34,275 nucleotides of DNA from an uncultured Coriobacteriaceae bacterium. Its GTDB lineage: Bacteria > Actinomycetota > Coriobacteriia > Coriobacteriales > Eggerthellaceae. Position numbers and translations under genes: made by a program. The notes beneath the pieces were generated by a model that was given only the letters and a program-made list of their open reading frames with translations, did no database searches and was not told where the DNA came from. Location: positions 1 to 34,275 of the forward strand of contig CACWWI010000009.1 in assembly GCA_902764575.1 (NCBI GenBank), written 5' to 3'. This document shows, piece by piece, positions 24,528-32,824 of the stretch. Numbering within the stretch: the first letter of the stretch is position 1; each line of letters starts with the position of its first letter.

Positions 24528-24809
24528 ATGAACATCAACGATCTGGACATCAGCCCCGAACTGCGGGAGAAGGCGAAGGCCTGCACGAGCCCCGATGAGT
24601 TGATGGAGCTCGCCAAACGAGAGGGCTTCAAGCTCACCGATACGGAACTTGAATCCGTATCTGGGGGAGATTGGGGAAGTTGCTCCTATTCGTGCGAAGG
24701 GTATAGGTATTGTCCTAGTGCAACTTTTGGCGACGCGCGCAGTAGCGTTGATCCCGAAAAGGCTCACGATGACTTCGTGAACGGCATCGTGGACGGCGGA
24801 CTCGAATAG
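24528..24809 (+). CDS. Nif11-like RiPP precursor peptide
   Basis: A 93-aa ribosomal peptide precursor. The leader (1-47) is of the Nif11 type: ISPELREKAKACTSPDELME, then LAKREGFKLTDTELESVSGG. It ends in the double-Gly site, where a C39-type peptidase/exporter usually cuts. The core is 46 residues starting DWGSCSYSC, with Cys at 52, 56 and 62, aromatic-rich at first and acidic towards the end. The start at 24528 is set by AGGAG 5 bases upstream; an in-frame Met at 24489 precedes the ribosome site. No modifying enzyme, peptidase or exporter is found within the window, so it is an orphan here. A strong terminator follows. Confidence 0.85.
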   Translation: MNINDLDISPELREKAKACTSPDELMELAKREGFKLTDTELESVSGGDWGSCSYSCEGYRYCPSATFGDARSSVDPEKAHDDFVNGIVDGGLE

Positions 24810-24839
24810 CGGGCAACGGACAAGCTTGGCATTGAGAAA

Positions 24840-24872
24840 AGCCCAGCCCGTTTAGTGGGCTGGGCTGTTTTT
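24840..24872 (+). terminator. strong rho-independent terminator after the RiPP precursor
   Basis: AGCCCAGCCC (24840-24849) pairs with GGGCTGGGCT (24857-24866), followed by G and TTTTT. It lies 30 bases after the stop codon. Confidence 0.93.
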
Positions 24873-24874
24873 CG

Positions 24875-24919
24875 TGGCGGGATGTACGAGACTTGAACTC
24901 GCGACCTCCGACGTGACAG
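24875..24919 (-). other. 3' fragment of a tRNA gene (putative attachment site)
   Basis: Read on the minus strand, the sequence gives CTGTCAC (an Asp-type GUC anticodon loop), GGAGGTC, a T-arm GCGAG-TTCAAGT-CTCGT, then ACATCCC-G-CCA (acceptor 3' strand, discriminator, CCA). The matching 5' acceptor strand GGGATGT is absent from the next 100 bases, and the bases 5' of the loop do not form a proper anticodon stem. It is therefore a truncated copy, as left at one end of an element integrated in a tRNA gene. Orientation places the element to the right. Identity as tRNA-Asp is tentative. Confidence 0.65.
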
Positions 24920-25086
24920 CGGCATCGCCGCATGGCGAAATATGTAAAATCGCAGGTCAATAGGGCAATCCGCGCCAAGCCAATCGTGCAGTTTTTGCCA
25001 GTTTCAGGCACTTTTCGCTGCCGGTGTGCACCCCGTGTGCACCTGGAATGACGCTGAATCGCTGCTTCGGCGGCCTTTCGTTTCGC
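24920..25086. other. gene-free stretch at the putative island edge
   Basis: No credible gene. It holds two direct copies of GTGTGCACC (25024-25032 and 25035-25043), each containing the palindrome GTGCAC. The position between a tRNA fragment and a toxin-antitoxin module suits an element end. No integrase gene is visible. Confidence 0.5.
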
Positions 25087-25390
25087 CTATCCACCTGCCT
25101 CCATGCGGTCGAAACGACGCATCGGGTCCTCCCTCGTGTCGGCGATGAAGAGGAACCGCATCTGGAGCGCAGCCTCGTCGCCGGCCCTCGGCCACGACCT
25201 TGAAAGTGCCCGGCACGTAGTACCATTTGCAATCGACGGGAGGCGTCGCCGCGTCGTAGGGAGGGTCGTAGTCGCGCAACAGGCCCGGGTTGTCGACCAG
25301 CACGTCGATGGAATGCTCGACCTTATCGTATACGGAATCGGGCAGCTCCATCAGCTGCTCGTGGAACTGCCGTGCGTAAAGCGCCTGATA
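25087..25390 (-). pseudogene. decayed RelE-type toxin gene
   Basis: The frame from about 25390 reads YARQFHEQLMELPDSVYDKV, then VDNPGLLRDYDPPYD and KWYYVPGTFKVVAE. A one-base shift near 25185 (GAGGGCC where GAGGCC would keep frame) moves the expected ending, LQMRFLFIADTREDPMRRFD(RM), into another frame that stops at 25087. The toxin frame also lacks a start codon at its natural beginning: it has GTA beside the antitoxin stop. A truncated start at ATG 25351 is possible. The toxin is a predicted mRNA-interferase type, very likely inactive as written. Confidence 0.7.
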
Positions 25391-25395
25391 GGTTA

Positions 25396-25689
25396 TTACG
25401 CGACCACTGCCTTAGCCGAACGGGCGGCTCGGGACTCCTCGCGCGTCACGAAGCCGCCCTCGTCGAACTGGCGCAAGCCAGCCGCGACTCCTTCGGCAAC
25501 CGAGCGGTCGTACGCGTTAGCGGCGCGCTCCTGGGCGCTTATCGCGGACAGCGCGAACGGGATCGCGCGCTCTCGCACCACGGTCTTGGCGAAGATCCCG
25601 AATGCCGTGGACGGCGGCAGCCCGATCTCCTTGCAGACGGCAGTGAAGTCCCTTTTCAGGTCGTCGTCAATGCTTATCGTCATCGGCAT
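25396..25689 (-). CDS. RelB/DinJ-family antitoxin
   Basis: A 97-aa antitoxin with the RelB/DinJ ribbon-helix-helix start MTISIDDDLKRDFTAVCKEI, followed by GLPPSTAFGIFAKTVVRERA, the family's conserved core. The C-terminal part, which would wrap the toxin, is helical. GAGG lies 6 bases before the ATG. It directly precedes the decayed toxin gene. An inverted repeat upstream is probably its operator. Confidence 0.9.
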   Translation of the reverse strand: MPMTISIDDDLKRDFTAVCKEIGLPPSTAFGIFAKTVVRERAIPFALSAISAQERAANAYDRSVAEGVAAGLRQFDEGGFVTREESRAARSAKAVVA

Positions 25690-25714
25690 AATTAACCTCG
25701 TTTCCAGTCGTTAT

Positions 25715-25742
25715 TACGTATAAACAATATATCAAATACGTA
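25715..25742. promoter_or_regulatory. inverted repeat operator of the toxin-antitoxin locus
   Basis: TACGTAT (25715-25721) and ATACGTA (25736-25742) flank 14 AT-rich bases. The site lies 26 bases upstream of the antitoxin start, where ribbon-helix-helix autorepression is expected. The AT-richness stands out from the GC-rich surroundings. Confidence 0.55.
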
Positions 25743-25852
25743 TTAGCAACGCAAGTTCCTATGCGCTGTATCCCAGCAGTCAATCAGCCACGACAGGGGC
25801 GGCTTCGCGCGGTAGGGGCGCTAGCTCGCCGGATTCCGCCGATGGCGCGCTG

Positions 25853-27202
25853 CTACGGTCGCACGAGTGCGATGACCTCGGTCTCGCCGCTCGGCCACAT
25901 GAACGAGCCGGTGGCGTACTGGTGGCCGTCCTGCTCCCAGAACGCCGTCAGCGTGATGCGGCCCGACCCCATGGCGTCGAGCATGCCGCCGTCGAACGTG
26001 CCGGTGAACGTGGACGACGCCGTCGTGTCCTCGAAGGCCTTGTCCTGCTTGTTGTCGCGGATGTAGTACCAGTCGAGCGTCACCTGCGCACCCGACTGCC
26101 CCGCGTCGATGGTAACGTTGAGCAGCCGCTCGAGGTTGCCGCCGTACATGTACGCCTTCCAGCCGCCCGTCAGCTTGCCGAAGTCGGTGATGCGCGCGGC
26201 CCCCGCCGGCGCGTTGCCCTTGTCCGTCTCGCCCGTCATCCACTTGAACTCGCCTATCTTGGGGCGCTCTGACGTGGAATACGAGGTCGAGGTCGAGGCC
26301 GCGGGCGGGGCCGCCTCCGACGATGCGGAAGCGGCCGCGGACGAGGCGGACGCCGAGGCCGACGTGGCCGATGCGGAAGCGGCCGCGGACGAGGCGGACG
26401 TGGCCGACGTGGAAGCGGCGCTGCCTGAGACGGCAGCACCAGACGACGCGCCCGACGAGCCAGCCGATGCCGACGCGCTGGCCGACGAATTGGACACGAG
26501 CGCCGTATGCTCGTTCGGATCGACCGGATGGAACACAAACCTCGGTACAACGTACAACGCGAAAACGGCAGCGAGGGCCAATGCGCCCGCGGCAATCAAG
26601 ATCAGCGGCAGCTTCGACTTCTTCTTCTCGGCGGCCGGCCTCGAACCGCCGCCCGAAGAGGCGTAGCGCCCGGTCGGGCGATGCGATTTGAACTGCTCGG
26701 TCTGGGTCATCGGCGCCAACTGGGTCGCCTTCGGCTGCGCCTGCGCCGGCATCTCCTGCGCGGCCTGGAGCGGCTGGGCCGGCTGCTCGGGCCGGGCTTC
26801 CGGCGTCGGCTGGTTTTCCTGCACGGCCTTCTGCACCTGCCCGACAGCCGCGCCTATCGCCTGCGCGACGGGCGGCACGCTCTTCCAGGTGGAAAGCGTC
26901 ACCTTACCGACCTCGGCGGAGGCCAGCACCTCCACGACGCCGCCCGTGCTCGGGAGTTCGGGGATGGCCGCCTCGACGGCGTCGACGACGTCCTTCACCG
27001 CCGCTGCGATTGAAGGCCCGGATGCCCGTTGGCCCGCCTGCGTGTCTTCGGCGGAGGACGCAGGGGGCTGCGCCCCTACGGGGTCAACTTGAGATGCTGG
27101 CTCGACTGCAGGCTGCTGACCTGCGGCGACGGCCGCCCCGCATTCCGGGCAGAACTGCAGCCCCGCAGAAAGCTCCTTGCCGCATTGTGTGCAAAACGCC
27201 AT
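25853..27202 (-). CDS. membrane-anchored zinc-ribbon protein with C-terminal surface domain
   Basis: A 449-aa protein starting with a cytosolic double-knuckle zinc ribbon (CTQCG...CPECG). It is followed by a long disordered Pro/Gln/Ala-rich region, a basic stretch AEKKKSKLP, one membrane helix (about 205-225) and an outer Ser/Ala-rich linker (about 245-310). The C-terminal domain (about 320-449) is beta-rich, with KIGEFKWMTG, GKLTGGWKAYMYGG, GTFTGTFDGG and GSFMWPSGETEVI, and looks lipocalin-like. I do not recognise a named family for it. AAGGA lies 7 bases before ATG and overlaps the end of the giant upstream gene (16-base gap), so the two are coupled. It is the last gene of a five-gene operon; I see no clear terminator after it. 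Confidence 0.88.
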   Translation of the reverse strand: MAFCTQCGKELSAGLQFCPECGAAVAAGQQPAVEPASQVDPVGAQPPASSAEDTQAGQRASGPSIAAAVKDVVDAVEAAIPELPSTGGVVEVLASAEVGKVTLSTWKSVPPVAQAIGAAVGQVQKAVQENQPTPEARPEQPAQPLQAAQEMPAQAQPKATQLAPMTQTEQFKSHRPTGRYASSGGGSRPAAEKKKSKLPLILIAAGALALAAVFALYVVPRFVFHPVDPNEHTALVSNSSASASASAGSSGASSGAAVSGSAASTSATSASSAAASASATSASASASSAAASASSEAAPPAASTSTSYSTSERPKIGEFKWMTGETDKGNAPAGAARITDFGKLTGGWKAYMYGGNLERLLNVTIDAGQSGAQVTLDWYYIRDNKQDKAFEDTTASSTFTGTFDGGMLDAMGSGRITLTAFWEQDGHQYATGSFMWPSGETEVIALVRP

Positions 27203-27218
27203 GTCAACGTCCTTCCGC

Positions 27219-30200
27219 TTACAGGAATCTCACAGCGCCCGGCGCAACGAAATCGCCGTTGATACGCGCGACCATATCGTTCAAGAGCACGGTCAGCTCG
27301 TTCAGCTCGTGGTAGGTCTCCTCCAGCGAAGAGCCGAACTGCGTCTTCAGCATACCCTCGACATCGGCAGCTGTCGCACCGTTCACCTTCTCGAGGCCCA
27401 TCATGTTAATGGCCTCTGCCTTATTCAGGAATTTTTGAATGCCCTCGGGCAGCTCTACGCCGTGTTTCTTGAGGACCGCCAGGCGGCTCTCCACAATACG
27501 GTTCGTCTGCTTGGTGAACTGCCTGCCGCTCTCCTCGACGAACGCCTCGGCCGCCTCCTCGTAGAGCTTGGCGGCGACCTCGTCGCCTGCAGCGCGCGCT
27601 GCGGCGGCGTCGGCCCACGCCTCCTTGGCCATGTTCTGCCAGTGCACGCACTTGCGCTCGGCGGTCAGGCCAACCGTGGTCGCATCCTCCAGCGTCTCGC
27701 CGGCTCTCGACGCCTGGCACACGCGCATGGCGTCCTCCCACTTGCCGTACGACTCGGGGCCGAGCGCGCTCACGACGGAGTGGTCGGCCGCCCTGCCGAA
27801 TTTCGCAACCTCGTCGGCTGCTCCCTCGTAACCGTGCACGATCTTGAACAGTTCCTGGTCGAGCACAGGTTGGCCGTCCTTCTCGACGATGTCGATCCAG
27901 ATCTCCTCGCCTGTCTTCGGATCCACGCCCCCGTACCTCTGGAAGGTCACGTCCAGATCCATCGGCGTCGTCAGACCCTCCACCACATCGTCGGTCACGT
28001 TGCCGGTAGCGCCCTTCACCCTGATGTCCTTGAAGGGCACCTTCTGCGTCTCGGACAGACGCACCTTGGCCATGTGGATGGCCTTCTCCTGAACCTCCCT
28101 GATCTCGGCGTTGTAGAACTTGCGCGCCGCCTTGCCCAGCTCGCTCGTGTCGGCCTTAAGGGCGCGCATCGCATGTTTGTCGCACTGGATGGCGTACAGC
28201 AGTTGGCGCCGTTCGAAGCGCGTGAGGTCCTTGCCGCCGGACTTCAGCACCGTGTCGATGTTCTTCAGCTTCAACTTGCCCTCGATGCGCCCCAGGCAGT
28301 ACTTGATGTCGCGGTCGACTATCTCGCCGGACAGTGACTCGACCGACTGCTCAAAGGCCTCCTTCGCCGCAAGCGCGACCTTCTTGGCCTCGTCGAGCTC
28401 ATGTGCCAGCACTTTTGCAGCGCTGCTAACGGCCTGGCCCGCCTTGGACGAGCTAAAGAACCCAGTCAGCCCCGCGACGCCCTTCTTGAACAACGCCTCA
28501 GCACCGAATTCCTTCGTGAAGCTCTCGGCGACGCCCTTGCTGAAGCTGGCCCATTTCATGCCATGCTCCACGATCTTGCCCATTGCGACGTCAAATACGA
28601 GCTGGCGTGCGGCGGCGTCACACGTCGAACGGAAAATTTCGTAATCCTTGGCGCCGCCCTTGTCGATGCAGTCGATCGCGCCCTCCAGGCCCTTGCCGAT
28701 TGCAGCAAACGGGATGAAGAACGCGTCGCTCAGGCCGGCAGTCGCTATCGCGCAGCCGATCGACAGGCCCATCAGCAGCCACGACTCGTTCCAGTCCTTC
28801 ACGGTCATGCGCACCGCGTCGCAGTACTGCAGCTCGCGGCTGAAATACGCCTCCATGGCAGCCTGCGCAGGCCCCGTCTCGCCCCGTGCACGGCGTAGGA
28901 AGGCGCCGGTCACGCGTATGTAGTCTGGCTCGTGGAGGCCGTAGTGCTCGTTGTAGCCGTCGGTCATCATCTGGATGTAGTGGTACAGCGGCATCATGTC
29001 GCCGTACTCGGTGTAGGTCATGTAGCGCGTCTCGAGCTGCCCGGGAATGCTGCCGACGACGTTCACGGCGACCCGTCCAGCCGCCTCGACATCTCGCACG
29101 TAATGGTACAGCGGATTAAGCTCGACGGCCTTCTCGGCAACCTTTGTAACGCCTCTCGTGGCCGACCTGGCGACTTCATTGAGCCCCGTGGCCGCATCGG
29201 TAAGCGAAACGGCACCCCCTGTTGCCGCTCGCGCGATTTCGGAACTCGCCTTTAGGGTCTTCCCGGTTTCCTTGAACTCTTCGTCAACTGCATCGTTGAC
29301 GCTCTTGAAGACTGCCTCCTTTGCGTCTCTCACGCTGGAGTTGTCCAGAGCGTCCGTTATGGCGCCCATAGTCTCCACGAGGCTCAAGCCGCCCTTGATG
29401 TTCCACGTGGTCGTGTCGGAACGGAGAATCTTGTTCTGAATGTATGCGAGCCTCTCGAGTTTATGGGCGTCGTCGGCGTCGTAAGCCGCGGCCTTCTCGG
29501 CGTAGTCGGCGCGCCACGGCTGGGATATCGCCATCACGCGCTCGGTGCGCTCGAACTTCCGCCTGCCCCATTCCATCTTCACGGTCACGTCGACCTGCAC
29601 GCGGTTCGGCGGCGTGAGTATCCCCTTGCTCGCCACCACATGGAAGGTTTGCTCGTTGTTCTTGTAGTCGATCTTCTTCAGGAAGTAGCCGAAGCCCATC
29701 GCCTCGCAAGGATGCACCACGTCGTTGCCGTCGGCATCCTTCAGCACGCTCGAACCCGGCACGTCGGCGAACTCGATCTTGGTCTTGCCGAACTCGGGCA
29801 GGGGGTTCACGGCCCTCACGACGATATCGGCGGCGTCGGGATCGTCGGGATCCAGCAGGGGCATCTCATCGAACGCCTGGCCCCAGCCGGGATTGCCGAT
29901 GTCGCCGTCGTATCCCGCGCCCCACGTGTACAGCGTCGCGCGGATGATCGAGCGCGCCGCCTGCTGCGTCACGCCCTCGCACTCCACGGGGATGACGTAC
30001 TCACCCTTGGCCGAGTCCTCCGGCAGCTGCGCGCGCCAGGCATCCAGCTTCTCCCTGAACTCCGCCGGCGTCTCGCCCTCGTCGCGCCCGCGGAACTCCA
30101 CGAACTTGGCTTTCCGGTCCACCGCATAGCACTTCAGGGGCTCCACGTGCAGTCGGATGCCCTCGACGAAGCGGTACAGGTCGAAGATTCCGGAGAGCTT

Positions 30201-31895
30201 CTGCTCGCCGGCGTCCGTCTTCCATTTCGCCACAACCTCGCAGGTGAACCGTTCGAGCTCGCCAGGCTCCAGCTTGGGCGCAGCGCCCGTCTCGGTCAGG
30301 CGCACGTTCCAGACCGCCTCTGGATGCTCACGGTCACGCACGACCTTGATGTCAGTGAAGTAGTCGGAACCTTCCCCGTTCACGTTGCCCGTCCAGAGGG
30401 TGCACTCGAATTCCGGCTCGACGCCTTGCGGAAGCTGCATGCCCGCGAAGCAGAACGGGATGGCGAGCGTCTGCTTGTAGCCCGCGATGAAGGTGAGCGC
30501 CACCTCACCGAAGTAAAGCTCGGACTTAGCAACCTTGAACTTCACCTTGTTCGTGAAGGTGCCGCCCTCGCCCGCGAACGTGATGGACACGATCGCCTCG
30601 GGGCTGTCGGCGTTGAGCGCCTCGACGTTCACGCAGCGGTAGTGGTTCTGCACGCCGATGTCCTGTGCGGAGAGATTCTTGCTCGCGCCGAACGAGATTC
30701 GCGCCGTCAGGTCGTCGCGCACGTACACCTGGCCGTCGGGCTTCACCTCCTCGATGAGCGCGCCCACGGTCTGCGGCCCGCCGCCCACGTGCAGCGTGTC
30801 GCCGAACTCCTTGTACAACTGCATGCGGAAGGTGCTCTGGGGCTTCTCCTCTTGTTGGCCGTCATCGGGACCAGGGCCGCTTCCGTCGGGTTTGCGCCTA
30901 CGCAGCATGAGGGCGCCTCCAACCACTACCAAGCCACCCACGACGGCAAGCGGAATGACCCAGCCGCCCGACTCGCCAGGGTCCTTGGAAGCTTCGGTAT
31001 CGACGGTAACGTTGCTCTGGCCGGGATTCACGGTGTTTTGCCCTGGGCTTGTCCCAGAGACGGTGTTGCCTGGATAATTCAAACGGTAGTGGGCTGTTTC
31101 GTAGAAGACGGAGGGAAGCTCGACTTCATATCCTTCATAGTCCGTGATGCTGACGTAGTCGGTTACCGTTATGCGCAGCTCCGCATCGGCGCTTGGAATG
31201 CGCTCAAGCTCGTATTCTCCCACGTCGCCCCATGTCAGCCCTTCGAGTTCCTCGGCATCCATATACAGACCGATTTCAGACGGTTTAACACTGTTGCTTG
31301 CAGACTGGTCGGACAATTTGAAGCTGTAGTTTTCCGATCCGTTGTCAAACTCCATATCCCATTTATTATTCAAAGGATGTTCGTTCAGGCGGAAATAAAG
31401 ATCGACGCCCAAATCTCCTGCACCCCATTCGATCTCACCGTCGTCGATCGTTTTGGTCGAGCGCGCCTGTACGGAGACGGTAGCCTGACCCTCTTTGCCC
31501 AAGGGTATGGTTTCGGGATAGTTCCAAGAGAATTCTTTGCGCATGCTATAGCCATGATTCCCTTGATTTTTGCCATCACTATTGAAGGTGCTAAGGTGCA
31601 GTTTTCCCGTAGCGGTATAGGATCGATTACCGTAATCAAGATTTAGAGCATAACCAGAAACGTATCTGCCATCGTTCTTGGTGACTTCGTCTTCACCATA
31701 AGGCACCTCTAAAACCAATGGCCCCTCAACATCAACGTGGTCTAATACCCACATGAGGTGAGCATCCTCGCCAGAGTCGTCGGCCCATGCGCACGGGCGC
31801 GGCGAGCAAATCGAGCATGCGGAAATGGCGAGCGTAAGAGCAAGCACGGCGCGCAGGATCCTGGATGCAATGAGGTGTTTGCCCGTTCTCATCAT
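27219..31895 (-). CDS. 1558-aa single-anchor protein of unknown family
   Basis: Signal peptide 1-38 (ending CAWA|DD) leads to an extracytoplasmic beta-rich region (about 39-300). A Gly/Pro/Asn spacer and one membrane helix (about 312-331) are followed by RRRK, which predicts the remaining ~1220 residues inside the cell. That part begins with Ig-like beta segments (about 355-800). It continues with a long helical region containing a hydrophobic stretch near 1035-1065 (LLMGLSIGCAIATAGLSDAF), and ends with a helical, Ala/Glu-rich C-terminus. Around 1300-1330 TTPMDLDVTFQRYGG...WIDIVEKDG has spaced acidic residues reminiscent of nucleotidyltransferase or effector domains; this is weak. AGGAG lies 6 bases before the first ATG. 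Size and layout suggest a secretion, defence or effector scaffold, but no function can be assigned. Confidence 0.88.
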   Translation of the reverse strand: MMRTGKHLIASRILRAVLALTLAISACSICSPRPCAWADDSGEDAHLMWVLDHVDVEGPLVLEVPYGEDEVTKNDGRYVSGYALNLDYGNRSYTATGKLHLSTFNSDGKNQGNHGYSMRKEFSWNYPETIPLGKEGQATVSVQARSTKTIDDGEIEWGAGDLGVDLYFRLNEHPLNNKWDMEFDNGSENYSFKLSDQSASNSVKPSEIGLYMDAEELEGLTWGDVGEYELERIPSADAELRITVTDYVSITDYEGYEVELPSVFYETAHYRLNYPGNTVSGTSPGQNTVNPGQSNVTVDTEASKDPGESGGWVIPLAVVGGLVVVGGALMLRRRKPDGSGPGPDDGQQEEKPQSTFRMQLYKEFGDTLHVGGGPQTVGALIEEVKPDGQVYVRDDLTARISFGASKNLSAQDIGVQNHYRCVNVEALNADSPEAIVSITFAGEGGTFTNKVKFKVAKSELYFGEVALTFIAGYKQTLAIPFCFAGMQLPQGVEPEFECTLWTGNVNGEGSDYFTDIKVVRDREHPEAVWNVRLTETGAAPKLEPGELERFTCEVVAKWKTDAGEQKLSGIFDLYRFVEGIRLHVEPLKCYAVDRKAKFVEFRGRDEGETPAEFREKLDAWRAQLPEDSAKGEYVIPVECEGVTQQAARSIIRATLYTWGAGYDGDIGNPGWGQAFDEMPLLDPDDPDAADIVVRAVNPLPEFGKTKIEFADVPGSSVLKDADGNDVVHPCEAMGFGYFLKKIDYKNNEQTFHVVASKGILTPPNRVQVDVTVKMEWGRRKFERTERVMAISQPWRADYAEKAAAYDADDAHKLERLAYIQNKILRSDTTTWNIKGGLSLVETMGAITDALDNSSVRDAKEAVFKSVNDAVDEEFKETGKTLKASSEIARAATGGAVSLTDAATGLNEVARSATRGVTKVAEKAVELNPLYHYVRDVEAAGRVAVNVVGSIPGQLETRYMTYTEYGDMMPLYHYIQMMTDGYNEHYGLHEPDYIRVTGAFLRRARGETGPAQAAMEAYFSRELQYCDAVRMTVKDWNESWLLMGLSIGCAIATAGLSDAFFIPFAAIGKGLEGAIDCIDKGGAKDYEIFRSTCDAAARQLVFDVAMGKIVEHGMKWASFSKGVAESFTKEFGAEALFKKGVAGLTGFFSSSKAGQAVSSAAKVLAHELDEAKKVALAAKEAFEQSVESLSGEIVDRDIKYCLGRIEGKLKLKNIDTVLKSGGKDLTRFERRQLLYAIQCDKHAMRALKADTSELGKAARKFYNAEIREVQEKAIHMAKVRLSETQKVPFKDIRVKGATGNVTDDVVEGLTTPMDLDVTFQRYGGVDPKTGEEIWIDIVEKDGQPVLDQELFKIVHGYEGAADEVAKFGRAADHSVVSALGPESYGKWEDAMRVCQASRAGETLEDATTVGLTAERKCVHWQNMAKEAWADAAAARAAGDEVAAKLYEEAAEAFVEESGRQFTKQTNRIVESRLAVLKKHGVELPEGIQKFLNKAEAINMMGLEKVNGATAADVEGMLKTQFGSSLEETYHELNELTVLLNDMVARINGDFVAPGAVRFL

Positions 31896-31913
31896 GTCGT
31901 GCTCCTAACCTCG

Positions 31914-32069
31914 TCAGTCCGCTGCCAGCGCAGCCATAGGCGCCTCGTCAACGAGGCGCAGGACGGTCGTGCTGCCTGCCCGGCCCCGCCCGGAGCACGC
32001 GACAAGCCCTAGGAGGCTCGCGCAGAGCGCTGCCGCAGCTACAAGTGCCACTGCTTTCACCTTGCCCAT
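31914..32069 (-). CDS. 51-aa lipopeptide
   Basis: A tiny exported lipoprotein: MGKVKAVALVAAAALCASLL, then GLVAC as lipobox, leaving a 27-residue mature peptide starting CSGRGRAG. AGGGA lies 6 bases before ATG 32069, while a Met at 32108 in the same frame lacks a site. It is 18 bases upstream of the giant gene in the same operon. Function unknown; possible roles include a structural lipopeptide, a signal, or a helper of the neighbouring protein. Confidence 0.7.
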   Translation of the reverse strand: MGKVKAVALVAAAALCASLLGLVACSGRGRAGSTTVLRLVDEAPMAALAAD

Positions 32070-32136
32070 ACTTGTCCCTATTGTTTCGCCTTCGTTGGAC
32101 TGTTCCACCCACGCCAGGTGCGGGCGGAACGTTTCG

Positions 32137-32757
32137 TTACCCCTTCACCTGCGCGTTCGGGCAGTGGTCGCGGATGTAGCCGAACACGAAGTCGTAGTCG
32201 CCGGGCTCGACGTACACCTGGTTTTTCGCCATGGGCTCGTTCACCTTTATCACGTGCAGCGCGCGTGAGCCCTTCACGGAGCGCACGCTGGAAAAGGTGC
32301 TGACGGTCGTGTCGTGCGTGGCCGTGAGGATGCCCATTCCCATCTGAGAGAGGTTTCCCGCGACCAGGCCCGCCAGCACGTTCAGGCCGGCGACGACCTG
32401 GGCCTTCTTGAACTCCCGTGGCAGCTGCTTGTGGGTGATGCCCTCGTCGTCCATCGTGAACAAGACGCAGTACTTCCCACCGTTCATGAGCGCGTAGATG
32501 GCGTAGCCAATGATCGTCAGCACGATGAAGAGCAGGGCCATGATGCCGCCGCTCCTGAACACGCCCAGCACGTCTTCAGCATCGGCATAGCCCTGCACGA
32601 GGTCGGGGATCGTCAGAACGACACCGAGCACGACGAGCGCCGCGATGATGCCCAGGAATACCTTCACGACGGTGAGCAGGATGGTCGGGTTCGTGAACAA
32701 GTTGAACTCGTACACCCAGCGGTACGTGCCCTGTTCGTCTTTTACGACGCTCTTCAC
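32137..32757 (-). CDS. two-helix membrane protein with PH-like cytosolic domain
   Basis: A 206-aa protein: a short hydrophilic start (VKDEQGTYRWVYEFNLFTNP), two membrane helices (about 30-52 and 75-95), then a cytosolic part. That part has CVLFTMDDEGITHKQLP, SSVRSVKGSRALHVIKVNEP and YDFVFGYIRDHCP, an arrangement similar to bacterial PH-like domains. Function unknown. I choose GTG at 32757 because GGGAG lies 8 bases upstream; the longer frame to ATG 32787 has no visible ribosome site. Second gene of the operon. Confidence 0.78.
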   Translation of the reverse strand: MKSVVKDEQGTYRWVYEFNLFTNPTILLTVVKVFLGIIAALVVLGVVLTIPDLVQGYADAEDVLGVFRSGGIMALLFIVLTIIGYAIYALMNGGKYCVLFTMDDEGITHKQLPREFKKAQVVAGLNVLAGLVAGNLSQMGMGILTATHDTTVSTFSSVRSVKGSRALHVIKVNEPMAKNQVYVEPGDYDFVFGYIRDHCPNAQVKG

Positions 32758-32824
32758 GCTCGAAGCTCCCTCCACTCGATGTGGCATCTGCTTGGCGAGC
32801 CGTTCGCACGCAGCCAGCGCCTTT

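Noticed and set aside
24875-24960. Complete tRNA gene on the minus strand
   Set aside because: The 5' acceptor strand GGGATGT and a paired anticodon stem are missing, so only a 3' fragment is supported.
27177-28337. 386-aa plus-strand frame near the end of the giant gene
   Set aside because: Composition is that of a shadow and it spans the junction of two minus-strand genes.
29463-31646. 727-aa plus-strand frame opposite the giant gene
   Set aside because: Antisense shadow without motifs; the minus-strand frame has signal peptide, membrane helix and operon context.
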